NCBI GenBank assembly: GCA_039105265.1
Contig: JAPFFF010000020.1
Span: 1,691,001 to 1,755,000 of the forward strand
Reading direction: 5' to 3'
DNA: 64,000 nt
Origin: Tritrichomonas musculus
Taxonomy: Eukaryota; Parabasalia; Tritrichomonadida; Tritrichomonadidae
A program made the position numbers and the translations under genes. Numbering within the stretch: the first letter of the stretch is position 1; the number at the start of each line of letters is the position of its first letter. The notes beneath the pieces were generated by a model. The model was not told where the DNA came from. It did not search any database and saw only the letters and a program-made list of their open reading frames with translations. Below are positions 32,188 through 44,442 of this stretch, piece by piece.

Positions 32188-32771
32188 TGCAGTCACTCAA
32201 TAATAAAAGGTAATAAAACTCTTTTTCATTGAATTTTTTTTCAGAGAAAAGTCGATGAATTTTGGAGTTTTTCCTTTTATTTTAACATATTATTAATTTA
32301 TATAAAGTGTCTATATATCTGTATCAAATATTGAAGGCTATTTGAAAAAAGCTTTCAAAAAGTGGCAAATGCGATTCTGAGATCTCAAATTATTTCAAAT
32401 TTTTCTATGTCTGATCGATTGTTTAAGGTGGTTCTCTATAACCGTTTTAACCGCTACTTTTTAAATATCTCTAGAACTCCAAACTTTAAAGCACAAGATA
32501 CATTGTAATATCTATATAATATTCTTAAAAGTTCTATAAATTGCAAAAAAAGGTAAAGCTAAATAAAATATAAAAATTATTCATTTACAGCCTTTGTTGA
32601 AATCATAAACCTTTCAATTTAAATATATGATTATATCTTGTTTTTTTTTTTCAGTAAATATAATAATATTTTATATATTTATAATTTATACAAGAAATAA
32701 TATATATTATAAAAGTTATAAATGAAAGTGTAAGAGAGAAAAAAGTTTCAACACCTTTCTTCAATCATTAA

Positions 32772-33560
32772 GGACGTGGTAGGACCAAATATAATCTCAT
32801 TTTTGTAGGTAAAATATCTCATTAAATATTTATGAACACAAAATTTTATCAATTAAATCGCATTAACATTTAAATATATAATACAATTTTACCAATAATT
32901 TCAAAAATTATCTCAGAAGACAATTTGCTGTCATTCATTTTTTATGATATCGGACCTGTTGAAGTATAAATTTTTGAATAAAAAAGTAAATGAATTAAAA
33001 AAATACTCAATAGGAATTATTCAGCAAATGATTAATTTTGATATATTAATAGTTCAAGTGCTACATTTCTGAATTCGCATACTTCTATTCATTTAAAAGT
33101 TATGAATTTGGCTAAAACCACTTTTTTTATCGCCTCATTAAAATTGAATTTTAATATATGTAATAAATAATATTATAGTAAACTTACAAATATCCCAAAA
33201 TTAAACTCTATTTAAGAAAAAAATATAACAAAATTTTTTCAGAATATTGATGATCATTAATTTTTTTTTTTTCAAATTATGTAATTTTGGTCAATAGGAA
33301 AAGTGAGCAAGCAGGTATATATTTAATAAAACCCATTTATTTCTTGATTAATAAAGTTGTTCTGATGTTCTATTCAATTTAATGTAATTTTAAATTTGGA
33401 TGTTTTTCTTTCTTATACATAGGAGATCTCATTTATTATTGATTTATTTTAATAAATATCAAATATACAATATAATAATATATTTTAGAATTACAATAAC
33501 AAAATATTTAAGGAGATATTTACACAAAAAGTTCAAATTATATTTGGTCCTACCACGTCC
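32772..33560. mobile_element. 789-bp TTAA-flanked TIR element (GGACGTGGTAGGACC ends)
   Basis: Ends GGACGTGGTAGGACC-AAATATAAT are inverted with about 25 matching bases. TTAA stands outside each end (32768-32771, 33561-33564). TTAA targets are known for piggyBac and Kolobok transposases. No coding content. Confidence 0.75.
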
Positions 33561-33564
33561 TTAA

Positions 33565-34178
33565 AGAGGTGCGGACAGGGTGAAGTGATTTAGATTCGCA
33601 CCAAAATTTGTATATATCAATTATTTTTTATGAGCATTATAATGATATAATTTTTTTTTTTTTTATTTTCGTCCACGAGGCCGACTTGTGGTGATATATG
33701 ATTTTTTTTTCTGAGAGAGGAGTGTGAACAAAAAAAACTTATTGAAAAAGTTTATTTTAAAAATAATGATATCTTCTTAAATAAAGGATAATGTCTTTAT
33801 TTTATTAATTATTTAATTGTATTTAATTTTATTATAAATATAGTGTTTATTTAAATTTCTTTAATAAGATATTCTTTAAAATCATTACAATTATAATATT
33901 TTGAATGAAGTTAAAACGTCAGCAATCATCAATTATTATATGAAATGTATTTGTTTATGGCTTCTTTATACGATTCTGAAAACATTTTTATATTTTTTCT
34001 AACCATTTAAGAAAAAATATGATTTTTGTTATAAAAATTCAAAATAATTAGAATTTTTGATCCGAAAATCACAAATAAAGCATATATTTAGGCATTGAAA
34101 TAAAATATAAAACCATATTATACAATTCTCAATAAAAAAATATGCTTATATTTTATTTTATCAAAGTTTTTTTAATTG
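33565..34178. other. AT-rich spacer
   Basis: A less AT-rich patch around 33569-33600 (GTGCGGACAGGGTGAAG) looks like an element end, but no partner was found. Nothing else seen. Confidence 0.45.
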
Positions 34179-34206
34179 TAGACTTGTTAAAGTCCATGGA
34201 CCTGTG

Positions 34207-34800
34207 GACTTACAAAATTCATTCAATTTTTTTTAGCATTTTTTTATTTATTCACAAAATAAAAATAATTTATAATTTCTCTGAAATACACTGGTCCATC
34301 TGTCAGGACTTCCAAAATTCATTCAATTTTTTTAGCATTTTTTTATTTATTCACAAAATAAAAATTATTTATTATTTCTCTGAAATACACTGGTCCACCT
34401 GCCAGGACTTCCAAAATTCTTTCAATATTTTTAGCATTTTTTTTTATTCACAAAATAAATGATCGAATTATTATTTCTCAGAAATAATCTGATCAATCTG
34501 TCAGGACTTCAAAAATTCTTTTAATTTTTTTAGCATTTTTTTTTATTCACAAAATATAAAATGTTTAAAAATTTCTCTGAAATACACTGGTCCATCTGCC
34601 TAGGCTTTTGTGTCCGAAATTTTTTTTCTCAAAAAGTTTCGAAAAATGTCCGAAAAGTATCCAAATTGGATATTTTTGGATACTTTTTTTAACTTTTTGA
34701 ATATAAAAAATTTCGGACACAAAAGCCTAGCCATCTGCCAGGATTTCCAAAATTCTTTCAATTGTTTATGACATTTTTTTCATGATTAAAAACATTCAAA
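34207..34800. repeat. five-copy ~99-bp tandem repeat, interrupted by an element
   Basis: Units begin at 34207, 34307, 34406, 34505 and 34742, each with GGACTTCCAAAATTCTTTC, TTAGCATTTTTTT, CACAAAATAAA and CTGGTCCATCTGCC. Without the 131-bp insert and its duplication the last spacing is 98 bp. An open frame across the array is a by-product of the repeat. Confidence 0.85.
34600..34730. mobile_element. 131-bp mini-element, CTAGGCTTT family, inside the tandem array
   Basis: Ends CTAGGCTTTTGTGTCCGAAA are inverted over 20 bp; CCATCTGC flanks both sides exactly (34592-34599, 34731-34738). The uninterrupted tandem units show the empty site directly, which makes this the clearest insertion in the window. 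Confidence 0.9.
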
Positions 34801-34869
34801 TATAATTTACTCATATTAGTTACTACTTTTCTATTTAAATAAACAAAAAAAAATTAAATAAACAAATAA

Positions 34870-35934
34870 AGGGGATCCGACTCCTTGTTGTCAGCCTTTT
34901 TGATATTTCTGATAACATTTGGGAATTTATATTTTAATATATTAATTTATATTTATATTACTTTTTTTTAACAGGATGGATTTTAAAATATTTATTTTGA
35001 TTATAAGATAAAAACATTTTTACAAATTGAATTAAAAAATTCAATAATCTTTTGAAATTTTATGAAATAAATAATTGTTTTTTCGAATGAAAAATAATAT
35101 TTTTTCATTAATAAAATAACTTATTTGAATAAAATAAAGTAACTCTCTTCAAATCTATTGTTTTTTTAAAATAAAATGATAATTTTTGATATATAATGAA
35201 AACTTTATATCTTAAAAAAATGTTTTGATTTTTATTTTAATTTTTTAAAATCTCAGTTTAAATTAATTTTCTGAATTCAGATTTCAAAATTTTAATTTTT
35301 TTTTTTTTTGCACATTTGTATCCCTATCAATTATAAATTTCATCTTATACATATAATATTAGTACTATAGTACTTTTATATAAGCTTTTAAATCATTAAT
35401 TTGGGTTTGATATTTATTTTTGCGTGGAATATTTATAAAATAAATAAAAATTTTATTTTTTTTTGTGAAGTTTACAAAAAAAACAAAGAATTATTATATC
35501 TTAAAAATAAACCTGTAAAAAATTTATTTTTTATTGTAATTAGATTTTAATGATTATATAAATAATTATAAAATAAGTGAAAATATTAATATCCCTGACA
35601 CCTGAGTTGATAGATGTTAAAATAAAATAGATAAATAAAAATTAAAAAACATTTTTATCTTATTAAATTTATATTTTACATATGGTATAAATGTACTTAT
35701 ATTTTAATGAAATGAAAATAAATATAACCACATTTTTTTATTAATATCTACAACGAATTAGTAAAGTTTCGATATCATTAGATTCTTCTTGAATATGATA
35801 ATATGGAGATTTTTATTAAACGTTTAAATTGTTTATTTTGATTTTTATAAAAATAAAAAAAAATAATAACTTTATATTGAGATATAACAGAAATAAATAA
35901 AAAAACCGTTTATTAAAAGAGTCGGAATCCCTCT
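34870..35934. mobile_element. ~1.07-kb TIR element nested in the 34179-36088 element
   Basis: Ends AGGGGATCCGACTC (left) and GAGTCGGAATCCCTCT (right) are inverted with small differences; AAACAAATAA lies on both sides (34860-34869, 35935-35944), i.e. at least an 8-bp duplication. No coding content. Confidence 0.7.
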
Positions 35935-36215
35935 AAACAAATAAACTATAAAATATATGCATAAAATGAGTTCTTTTTTGAGATATAAAATAAAAATAAA
36001 TTGACAAGGTTTGTTAGGTCCACGCCAAGTCCCGAGTCCACAAAAAGTCCATGAAAAGTGCATTTGTCCCGGACTTTTAACAAGTCTATAATTTAATTGT
36101 TTTTATTTTTGAGATTTTATTTACAGATATCTAAATAAATACAAAATATATTTTGATTTTTATTCATAAATTATTGTTTTACAATAGTTATAAATTTAAT
36201 ATAATTGATATAAGC

Positions 36216-36895
36216 ATAGGGGAATCAACCGCCAAAAAAATGTCAGAAAAATAATATTTTAATTTTTTTAAAAAATAAATAGATAGTTTTGTTCTTCATT
36301 TCATAAGCTTTGATTTGAAATATTTTATTTTGGAATTCATCTGCACATTCACAAATGGCGGACACTTTTAATTTGAAGATATAAATTTGACCTTTTTTAA
36401 TCGTCAAAAGTTAAAATCTTCAATAGATTGGATATTTTGGGAAAAATTATTCGTAGAACATGAAAATATATCATGTACAATGTATTAAGCTAATAAAAAA
36501 GACAATAGACCAGTTATTTGAATAACAGTTAAAGTCGCATTTTTTTTTCGCATAACATGTCATGATAACTTTCATTGTCCGCCATTTATGAATGAATTGA
36601 TGAAATTAAATAAAAACAATTTTTAAAAAATAAGGTTATATTAATCTTTATTTTTAATATATGGATTAAAATAAAACACATTATTTATTAAAATATATAT
36701 ATAGTTTTCATATGACATGTCATGATAAATACATTCGTCCGCCATTTATGAATGTACAGTCGAAATCAGATAAAAATATTTTTTATAAAATGTATTTTTA
36801 TTACACTTTAAATCCCCATATTTATTTAAAGCCAAACTCAAATTTTTCCTCTCTCTTTAAAAATTTGACAATTTTTTGGCGGTTGATCCCCCTAT
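36216..36895. mobile_element. 680-bp TIR element, 8-bp duplication
   Basis: Ends ATAGGGGAATCAACCGCC and its near-complement continue for about 30 bp; ATATAAGC abuts both (36208-36215, 36896-36903). Inside, GGCGGACA and GTCCGCCATTTATGAATG form a further inverted set (36354, 36578, 36738). The open frame at 36712-37008 crosses its edge and is not a gene. Confidence 0.8.
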
Positions 36896-36937
36896 ATATA
36901 AGCTATTTTATGATTTTGGGAAATATTTTCAATGTGA

Positions 36938-38439
36938 TACAGTTGCTTCACTTTTGTAACGATAAAACCCACTTTTGTAACGAAAAATGTAACCACCAAA
37001 ATTTTTAAGAATTTTATCACATAACTTTTTTAGTTTAATTTTCACTTTCGTAACGAAAAATTTCACTTTCGTAACGAAATTATTATAAATTCATTTTAAC
37101 CAAAAAAGAGAGAAGGCACGAACAAAAAAGCATGTTAACAGTTGTTTACTAATACGAAATTTGAACTTTTTGGCTTTTCAATTGCGAAATAAAATCATGA
37201 GCCAAATATGCCAAATATACTCATTTAAAATAATCTGAAGCGCAAAAATCAATCATACTACTATTTCCTTTACTTAGTAAAGTATATTTCAAAGCAAATT
37301 GATTTCGAATTCAATTTTTTTTTTAAAAGCATTGGCTAATTATCATTCAATTACCTTATTGACGGCTCATTTAAGATGATTTTTTTGTAAATGCTTGTTG
37401 TTATTATTGTTTTTAAATAAAAGAAGAAGTTTTATTATAATGCTTAAAAGATATTGATAATATAAAAAATGGAAAATGATTAAATATTCAATAGTATTTT
37501 ACTAATCATAGAAACGTTTTTAATTTTTAATAATAATAATAAAGTATCTTTCCTATCATTTTTTCTATCATTTTTCCTATCATTATGTCTTTTTATATCA
37601 CATGTCATTCTTTTTCTTTTTTTCTTTTTTTACGTTTTAACGCCAGAAGAGCAAATAAAAATGGTTAAAAATAAAATGAATGAATGTAATAAATATTAAA
37701 ATTAATTTTAAAATGAATTTAATTTAAAAATATCATAGATATTCTTATTTTTTTATTGAAATAAAATACTCAAACTTTTTCAAATCATAAACCAATGAAA
37801 AAGTGGAAATTTTAATTTTTTAAAATGATGTCCACTGTGCACTATCATTTCTCAAGGAGAAAAAAATTAACACAAGAAGACTGTTATGATAAAACTTCTT
37901 CTTTTGTTATTATTGATTTTAAATTTATTATTGTTTTTTAAATTTTATTGATTTTAACTTTAAAAACAATAATAACAACAAACATTTCCAAAAAAATCAT
38001 CTTAAATGAGCCGTCAATAAGGTAATTGAATGATAATTAGCCAATGCTTTTAAAAAAAAAAATTGAATTCGAAATCAATTTGCTTTGAAATATACTTTAC
38101 TAAGTAAAGGAAATAGTAGTATGATTGATTTTTGCGCTTCAGATTATTTTAAATGAGTATATTTGGCATATTTGGCTCATGATTTTATTTCGCAATTGAA
38201 AAGCCAAAAAGTTCAAATTTCGTATTAGTAAACAACTGTTAACATGCTTTTTTGTTCGTGCCTTCTCTCTTTTTTGGTTAAAATGAATTTATAATAATTT
38301 CGTTACGAAAGTGAAATTTTTCGTTACGAAAGTGAAAATTAAACTAAAAAAGTTATGTGATAAAATTTTTAAAAATTTTGGTGGTTACATTTTTCGTTAC
38401 AAAAGTGGGTTTTATCGTTACAAAAGTGAAGCAACTGTA
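36938..38439. mobile_element. 1.5-kb foldback element with ~500-bp near-perfect arms
   Basis: The left arm (36938 to about 37437) recurs in reverse (about 37940 to 38439) with only a few differences. This includes the striking direct set TTTGTAACGAAAAA/TTTCGTAACGAAA at the outer ends. Outer end TACAGTTGCTTCAC. The loop of about 500 bp is AT-rich and non-coding. No convincing target duplication was found. Arms this similar point to a recent origin or ongoing conversion. Confidence 0.8.
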
Positions 38440-40114
38440 TACTAATTTTATGTAAATATAATTATAAATTATTTTTCAATAAATGTTGGGATATTTATTA
38501 TTTCCAACAAATCTTTGATAAAATAAATTTTGAGAACTGTTTATATCAATTTAGAAATATAAAAGAAGAACAGAGGTATTCATGTGAAGTGAAAACTCGT
38601 TATTTGATTTTTTTATTTTTACTTTAATTGAATGAATATTTTATCTTATGAAAAAATTTTAAGATTATTTACTTCTATATATCCAATACTGACATTTGCC
38701 ATAATTGGTTTTAATGGATGTTGAGAATTTAAAAACAATTTAAAAAATAATGTTTCATCTATATCTCGAGTAAAATAAAATATTTATGAATTATAAATCA
38801 ATAATAATATTTTATATTTGATTTATAAAATATATTATCTGTTATATATCCAATTTATTAGCCATATATAAATTTAAATGCAAATTTACATTAAAAAATT
38901 AAGAAAATGACTTATTTCTCAATTGATTTACGAAATAATTATATACTAATTGTACAATATAATAATAATAAATATTTAAATAAATTTTATTATGTAAATA
39001 AGTTACTCTATACTCTCATTTTAAAGAAAAATGCAATTTTATATTTTGCATTATTTTGAATTATTTTTCATCGTATTTTGGTACGTATTTATTTTTTAGT
39101 GACGTGAGATGATTATTTTCGGTGAAGTGAAGTTAATAGTGAAGTGATTCTTGAAAAATATAAATTTCCTCATTTTCTTAAAAATATTATTAAAAATATT
39201 TTTTATAAAGTAAAATTATTAATTACTATATTATAAAAATAACTTTAATATTTAATATATTGAAAACCAAAAAATAATCACAATACAAAGCAACATATTT
39301 TTTTAGAAATTCAATTAAAAATCATCGTTTAATTGAATTTTTCATTTTTTTTTTGTTAATTTATCTATTTAATATATAATGTAAAACTTAAATATAAAAT
39401 TTATATAGTATATAAAATATAATATATATTATATATATAAAATAAAATAATGTTTTAATAACAATACTACTAGGATAAAAATTGTTTATTATTTCAATAT
39501 AAAAAATATAATAACTGAAAAAGTTAAAAATTTATAAAAAATAAAAAAAATATAAACAAGTGTATCTCTAGAAAATAAATATTTTTTAAACATATAAGTA
39601 TTAATAATTTATCAATATTTATATACTATAATAATTAATAAAACAAAATTATATATATATTTATATTTCATCAATTTTTATATAAAAAAAATTATATAGC
39701 CTCTCAATTTTAAAACGATTCTTATTCAGAAAAATAAAAATAGAAATATCTCAAAAATAGGAGTATAAAATTCTTATCCATTAAAGTTCATTCTTAGTAT
39801 CAAAATAAAAATAAAGAAAATATGATCAATATTACAATATTTCGTCAATTTCTCTACATGAATACCTCTAGGAGAACGGAGAACGTTTTTTTGAACGTTA
39901 ATATGAAAATATTAAACTCGTTTAAAATGCTATTAATTAAATATTTTAGCAATAGAAGCTAGGAAAGTTGCTTACTAATAAAGGATAAATATTTTTACAG
40001 GATTTAATATGATTTTTGACAACAAAAAAATAAAGATTTTAATAATGGATTTGTTAATTTTGAATTTAGGATAAAATTCTAAGGTAGCCACTTATATAGA
40101 AGATTAGAAATGTT
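38440..40114. other. AT-rich spacer
   Basis: No gene. Two short GC-richer patches near 38586 (GTGAAGTGAAAACTCG) and 39120 (GGTGAAGTGAAGTTAATAG) share GTGAAGTGA with 10101 and 33580 and may be worn ends of one family. Confidence 0.45.
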
Positions 40115-40575
40115 CAATTAATATTAATGATCATACCAAAAAAGAAATCGGTCGTAGAAATTTTTCATTATTTTATAAGAAAGAATTTGGAAAAATTATG
40201 TATTACTAAACTTTTTGAATATACTATTTTTCACTGCATACTCAATTACTTTCAAATTAAAAAAATAAATTGAGAGAGCATTTATACAATTAATCTCCAG
40301 AAACCATTGAAGAGGCCAGAAGAAAGTATTGTAATACCTTAACGATTAATAGCTTTTTTACTAAACACGGGACCTTGTTGAAAAGTTTGGCCCCTCATAA
40401 CATTTGGAATGCAGATGAGTCATCGTCTGCATCTCAAAGAAAGTACAAAGTGCTCCTTAATAACCAAAAAGATCTACCTCTGATTAATTTAAAAATTTTA
40501 ATTAAAATTTCAATTAACAAACTTTTTCTGAAAATTGATTTTTGTTTTGCAAATATCTTTTGTTTCTTACGATAA
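40115..40575 (+). pseudogene. fragment of a DDE transposase (pogo/Tc-like DNA transposon)
   Basis: After a TAA at 40291 the frame reads SPETIEEARRKYCNTLTINS, FFTKHGTLLKSLAPHNIWNA, then DESSSASQRKYKVLLNNQKD. The block HNIWNADES matches the first catalytic D context (IYNxDEtg) of DDE_1/pogo-type transposases, preceded by a helical stretch as in that family. A short upstream piece, EIGRRNFSLFYKKEFGK at about 40139-40189, may belong to the same relic in another frame. No second D or E block follows, so it is a remnant. No TIRs were assigned. Confidence 0.55.
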
Positions 40576-41083
40576 AAATCCCTAATTGTCTATCATTAAT
40601 TTCTTAATATATAATATTATAATTAATTATATAAGTAAAAAAACAAAATAATGTTTTGTCATAACCGACAACTCCGTCCTCCTTTGAAATATAAAAAATA
40701 TTTCAATACCTCAAATTGAGAAAAAACACGATTTCAACAATTTTAAAAATACATTCTTGGTATGTTAATATTCATTAATTAGATTTTATTTCTATTTCTA
40801 CAGCGAAGAATTCAAATTTAATTAAATAAAAATTGAATTTTCTAATTTGAATCAATAAGATTATCATTTTTTCTTTATTTAACGACATTTTATCAATTTC
40901 TTAATATTTAATCTAATTTTGTATATATGTGTCTATTTAATCTATCATTTCCCTCATTGTTTATATGGGAAATGTTTTTGATTATTTCAAACAAAGCTTC
41001 AGAAATTTAAAAAGAGCACTCTCGACTCCTGATAGATAATTTTCAAAAATAAAATATAATTTATATAGAGGGATAATAAAAAC
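40576..41083. other. AT-rich spacer
   Basis: Nothing recognised. Confidence 0.5.
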
Positions 41084-42061
41084 AGCAAAGTTTGTTGGTG
41101 ATATGACCAACAAACTATATTCAAATTTTGAAAGAAAAAAGATTTGAATAGATGACTTTTTGATAAAACAGCTTTTTCAAATAAACACTTTTTGATAAAA
41201 CAACTTTTTGATAAATATGATGTTAAACTGATTAAAATCGACATTATACAAACTAAAAAAAAAGGTAAAAAATCAAATAAAATATTAAAAATTCAAAGAA
41301 TTGAACAAATTATACTAACTTTTTTTATTCACATATAAGATTTTTATTCACAAATTGGAGATATTAAATAAATATTAACGGATTTGGATACAGAACTTTT
41401 TGAATTAAAGTAAAAAATACGTAATAGACATTACAACTTTTTCCGTAAAAAAAAGGAATTATATTTTTAGCATTAGCATTTATAAAATAGGAAATAGGAA
41501 AGAATTAAAGTAGTAATTTATTTATTTTTAGAACAAGAAACTAGTACATATTGAAATTCTAAAGTCAAGAGTTTGCACTGGAATCTTTGATTTCTGTTTG
41601 TAAATAGGTATTTTTTATTGCATTTCAGATTGGATTTTGTAAATAAGAGGCTACTTTTTGTAATTTTGTTTAATGAATGATAATCTATAAATCGGGCTTT
41701 TAATTTGATGACTAGAGTTCATTAATTTGTGGCTGAAAATAGCTGATCTACATTATATACTCGTATGCAGCTGTATTTCGAGATTGCCTAATTTGATTTA
41801 TAAATATGTAGTTGGAAACCAGTAGCAGGTGATCAAAATTTGCCAGAAAGTAGGTGATCTCAATGAATTGTTGTGTTTTTCTTGCCAGTCTTTGCCTGGT
41901 TTTGACAAATCATTCCTTGGAGATAAAAAAAATATAAATCTTTCACAAATAAACTGATTTTTATTAAAAAAGTTTACTTATCAAAAAGCTCTTTATTCAA
42001 AAAGCTGTTTTATCAAATATTTGAATATAGTTTGTTGGTCATATCACCAACAAACTTTGCT
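41084..42061. mobile_element. ~980-bp TIR element with palindromic ends
   Basis: Left AGCAAAGTTTGTTGGTGATA recurs in reverse at the right for about 45 bp, ending TTTGAATATAG on the inner side. Each arm is itself a palindrome (GTTTGTTGGTxATATGACCAACAAAC). CTTTTTGATAAAACA modules follow inside both arms. Target duplication not clear. Confidence 0.65.
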
Positions 42062-42387
42062 ATTTTATATTTCTCTTATATATAAAATGATTTATAGATT
42101 ATTTTTAATTAAATATTTTTATTCATATGAAAAAAATTTCCATCGTTGGACTCCCTATTTTTATTTTTTCTAAAAAATCTAGGCTTTAAATGGTCATAGT
42201 GGACATGCCACTTTTTTCAACAGCTAAACTTTTTCTGTGATAATAAAATGGCATCTTGATTAATTAGGACATTTTAGATTTTTTGAAATAACGGATTCTT
42301 CTCAATTATATCAACTTTTTCTATGGTGGACATTCTAATGGACATTTCAAATTTCTCAATGAATGAAATGAGATCTAAAAAAATTTG

Positions 42388-42468
42388 AGCTATGTCGATC
42401 AAACAAGGTCAAATAATTGCTTTTTTTTAGTTTGCAATATCAATTTCGATTTTGATTGATTTCGCAAA

Positions 42469-42503
<35 letters not shown>

Positions 42504-42537
42504 CAATTATTTGACCTTGTTTGATCGACATAACTCA
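42388..42537. repeat. 150-bp hairpin with ~47-bp arms and a long A tract
   Basis: GAGCTATGTCGATCAAACAA and the following bases to GCAAACTAAAA pair with their complement up to 42537; the right arm has an A tract of about 32. Weaker pairing continues outside (GTGGACAT near 42320 and 42571). Just upstream, 42179 begins with CTAGGCTTTAAATGG, a one-sided end of the 30061 family. Confidence 0.7.
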
Positions 42538-42570
42538 GAAAAATTTTAAATTTTTTTTATTTTGAGAAAG

Positions 42571-42746
42571 TGGACATAACGTATTTCCAGAAATGCGCAA
42601 AAAATAAACGTTCGTTTTTTATAATAATAAGCATGTTGAAAAATTAAAAAACAATAAAACATTTATAAAAAACGAACGTTTATTTTTTACACATTTCTGG
42701 AAAAACGTATATTTTTTGCGCATTTCTGGAAATACGTTATGTCCAC
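42571..42746. repeat. 176-bp hairpin (GTGGACATAACG arms)
   Basis: GTGGACATAACGTATTTCC and the following bases through CGTTCGTTTTTTATA pair with the right side. One segment (TTTCTGGAAAAACGTATATT) is present twice on the right. Directly follows the preceding hairpin. Confidence 0.7.
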
Positions 42747-43880
42747 AAACTGGGTCAACTAATTGAATGGGAAATTTTTTCTCATTTATTTCTCAAGAAA
42801 GTTTAAAAATGAAAAAACAATTCAATTTTTTTTGATTATAAAAAGGTGGGTGGAGTTTTGTTTGGAATAAAAATTCTTTTATTTGATATATTATATTTAT
42901 AATATAATATTAATTAGAATTAATAATTATTTATAAGTATTTATTCGTTGATCGCAGCTAAATATATGATTTTATTTTTCAGTTGTCATTGAATTTTTTT
43001 GAATAGGAATAATTGAAAAAATTAAAATAAAATAAAATATGTATTTTTTATTATAATACTCTTGGGTTTTAACTATTTACATACGCAATTGATCATTTTC
43101 TTTTTTGAATGGAATGCCATCTCTTTTCAATTTGAGAATTGGCTAATAAAAGTTTTGATTATTCACTAAAAACTCTTTTTAGAGTTGCAAAGTATGATTT
43201 TTTAAACGATCATTACTTATAATTCATTTTGAAATTTTGAATTTCAAAGAGAGTTTTCTTTTATTTTAATTGTGAATCTAGAATAAATATTGGATTCAAC
43301 AAACATGGATTTTGATCTTTTTTTCTGAAGTTTTTGGCCTTTTGATGTCTTAATATGCGTTTTAAGAAATGAATTTTGGGACTTTTGTCGATTAAACATA
43401 GAATTAATAGATTAGATTCTGTTGGTTAATTCAAAATTAAGCTCCTTAGGCTTGAATATTTCATTTTATGATAATCTCAAGTAAGTTTAAAAAAATAGTT
43501 TCTTGTATGTTTTCATTTATTTATGTATATTTATAGAATATGAAAATTTAAAAATTGAGAAAAGAATCCAATATATCACAAAATTTGTGTTATATCATTG
43601 AATTATTTAATAATAAATACTTGACTATTTAATATGTTATATAATAAATATAATCAAAAAAAAAAAAATGCATATGCATGTCATCAAAACAAATCAAAAG
43701 AATTATCTAAATATTGGGTGTAGATCAATCATACTGGCATGAAAATGGAGTATGCCAAAGAATATCACTGTTAAAATACACATTTAAAAATTATCTTCAG
43801 CATATATAAAATTAGTAAAAATATCAATTAACAAGCCAATTGCATTTTGTTTTTGTAGATAATTGTAGTATCAGTAGCAC
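42747..43880. other. AT-rich spacer
   Basis: No gene or paired repeat recognised. Confidence 0.5.
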
Positions 43881-44045
43881 ATGAAACAAAATCAGTATGG
43901 AATCCTGAATGTAAAGGAATTGAAGGATCATCAAAAATACATATGAGCTTGGGGAGGATATGAAACAATATCTGAATGGAATGAAGCATAATCTTAAATA
44001 CACTTGAACTTGGGTAAAATATGAAACCTTATTAGTATGGAATCC
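43881..44045. repeat. three degenerate tandem units (ATGAAAC...GTATGGAATCC)
   Basis: ATGAAAC starts at 43881, 43960 and 44021, each followed by a form of AATCAGTATGGAATCC; the first two units end GAGCTTGGGGAGGAT or GAACTTGGGTAAAAT. Unequal lengths (79 and 61 bp). Confidence 0.55.
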
Positions 44046-44442
44046 TTTTTATTAATGGTTTTTTCCCGTTTATTTGAATGTATTATATCTCCACTTTTTC
44101 AATAAAATTATAATTCAATTTTTTGATTTAATCACAAATATGTTCACTTTTTGAAAATAAATTCCTATCAAAAAGTGGATTGATGGAATAAACGATTTTT
44201 TAATTAGTTTCAAAAATTTTATGATAAAAATATTTATTTTTTTCAAAAAATAAAGTTTAACTCTCAATATACGAATAGCCTATATCTTATAATTTGTTGA
44301 TATTTTCTCTATTTTATCTAAGTATATCTATAGACCGTCCTATAAATATATCGACAAAAGACTTTATTTGATTATTCATTTTTTATTTTTAATCGAAAGC
44401 ATAAAATGAATCATTTAATAAGCATATTATCATGAAATCATT

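Larger units (their letters stand above)
34179..36088. mobile_element. ~1.9-kb TIR element (TAGACTTGTTAAAGTCC ends) holding two younger insertions
   Basis: Left TAGACTTGTTAAAGTCC and right GGACTTTTAACAAGTCTA pair with a one-base slip; the first eleven bases equal those of the 14005 family. TTTAATTG stands just before the left end and again three bases after the right end. Inside are a 99-bp tandem array and the elements at 34600-34730 and 34870-35934. Confidence 0.65.

Noticed and set aside
34142-34462. Open frame of 106 codons
   Set aside because: It follows the 99-bp tandem repeat (period divisible by three) and has low-complexity Phe/Ile content.
36712-37008. Open frame of 98 codons
   Set aside because: It spans the ends of two different elements and resembles no protein.
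42179-42746. One large element from CTAGGCTTT to the GTCCAC hairpin
   Set aside because: The right end lacks the CTAGGCTTT complement; the two hairpins are better described separately.
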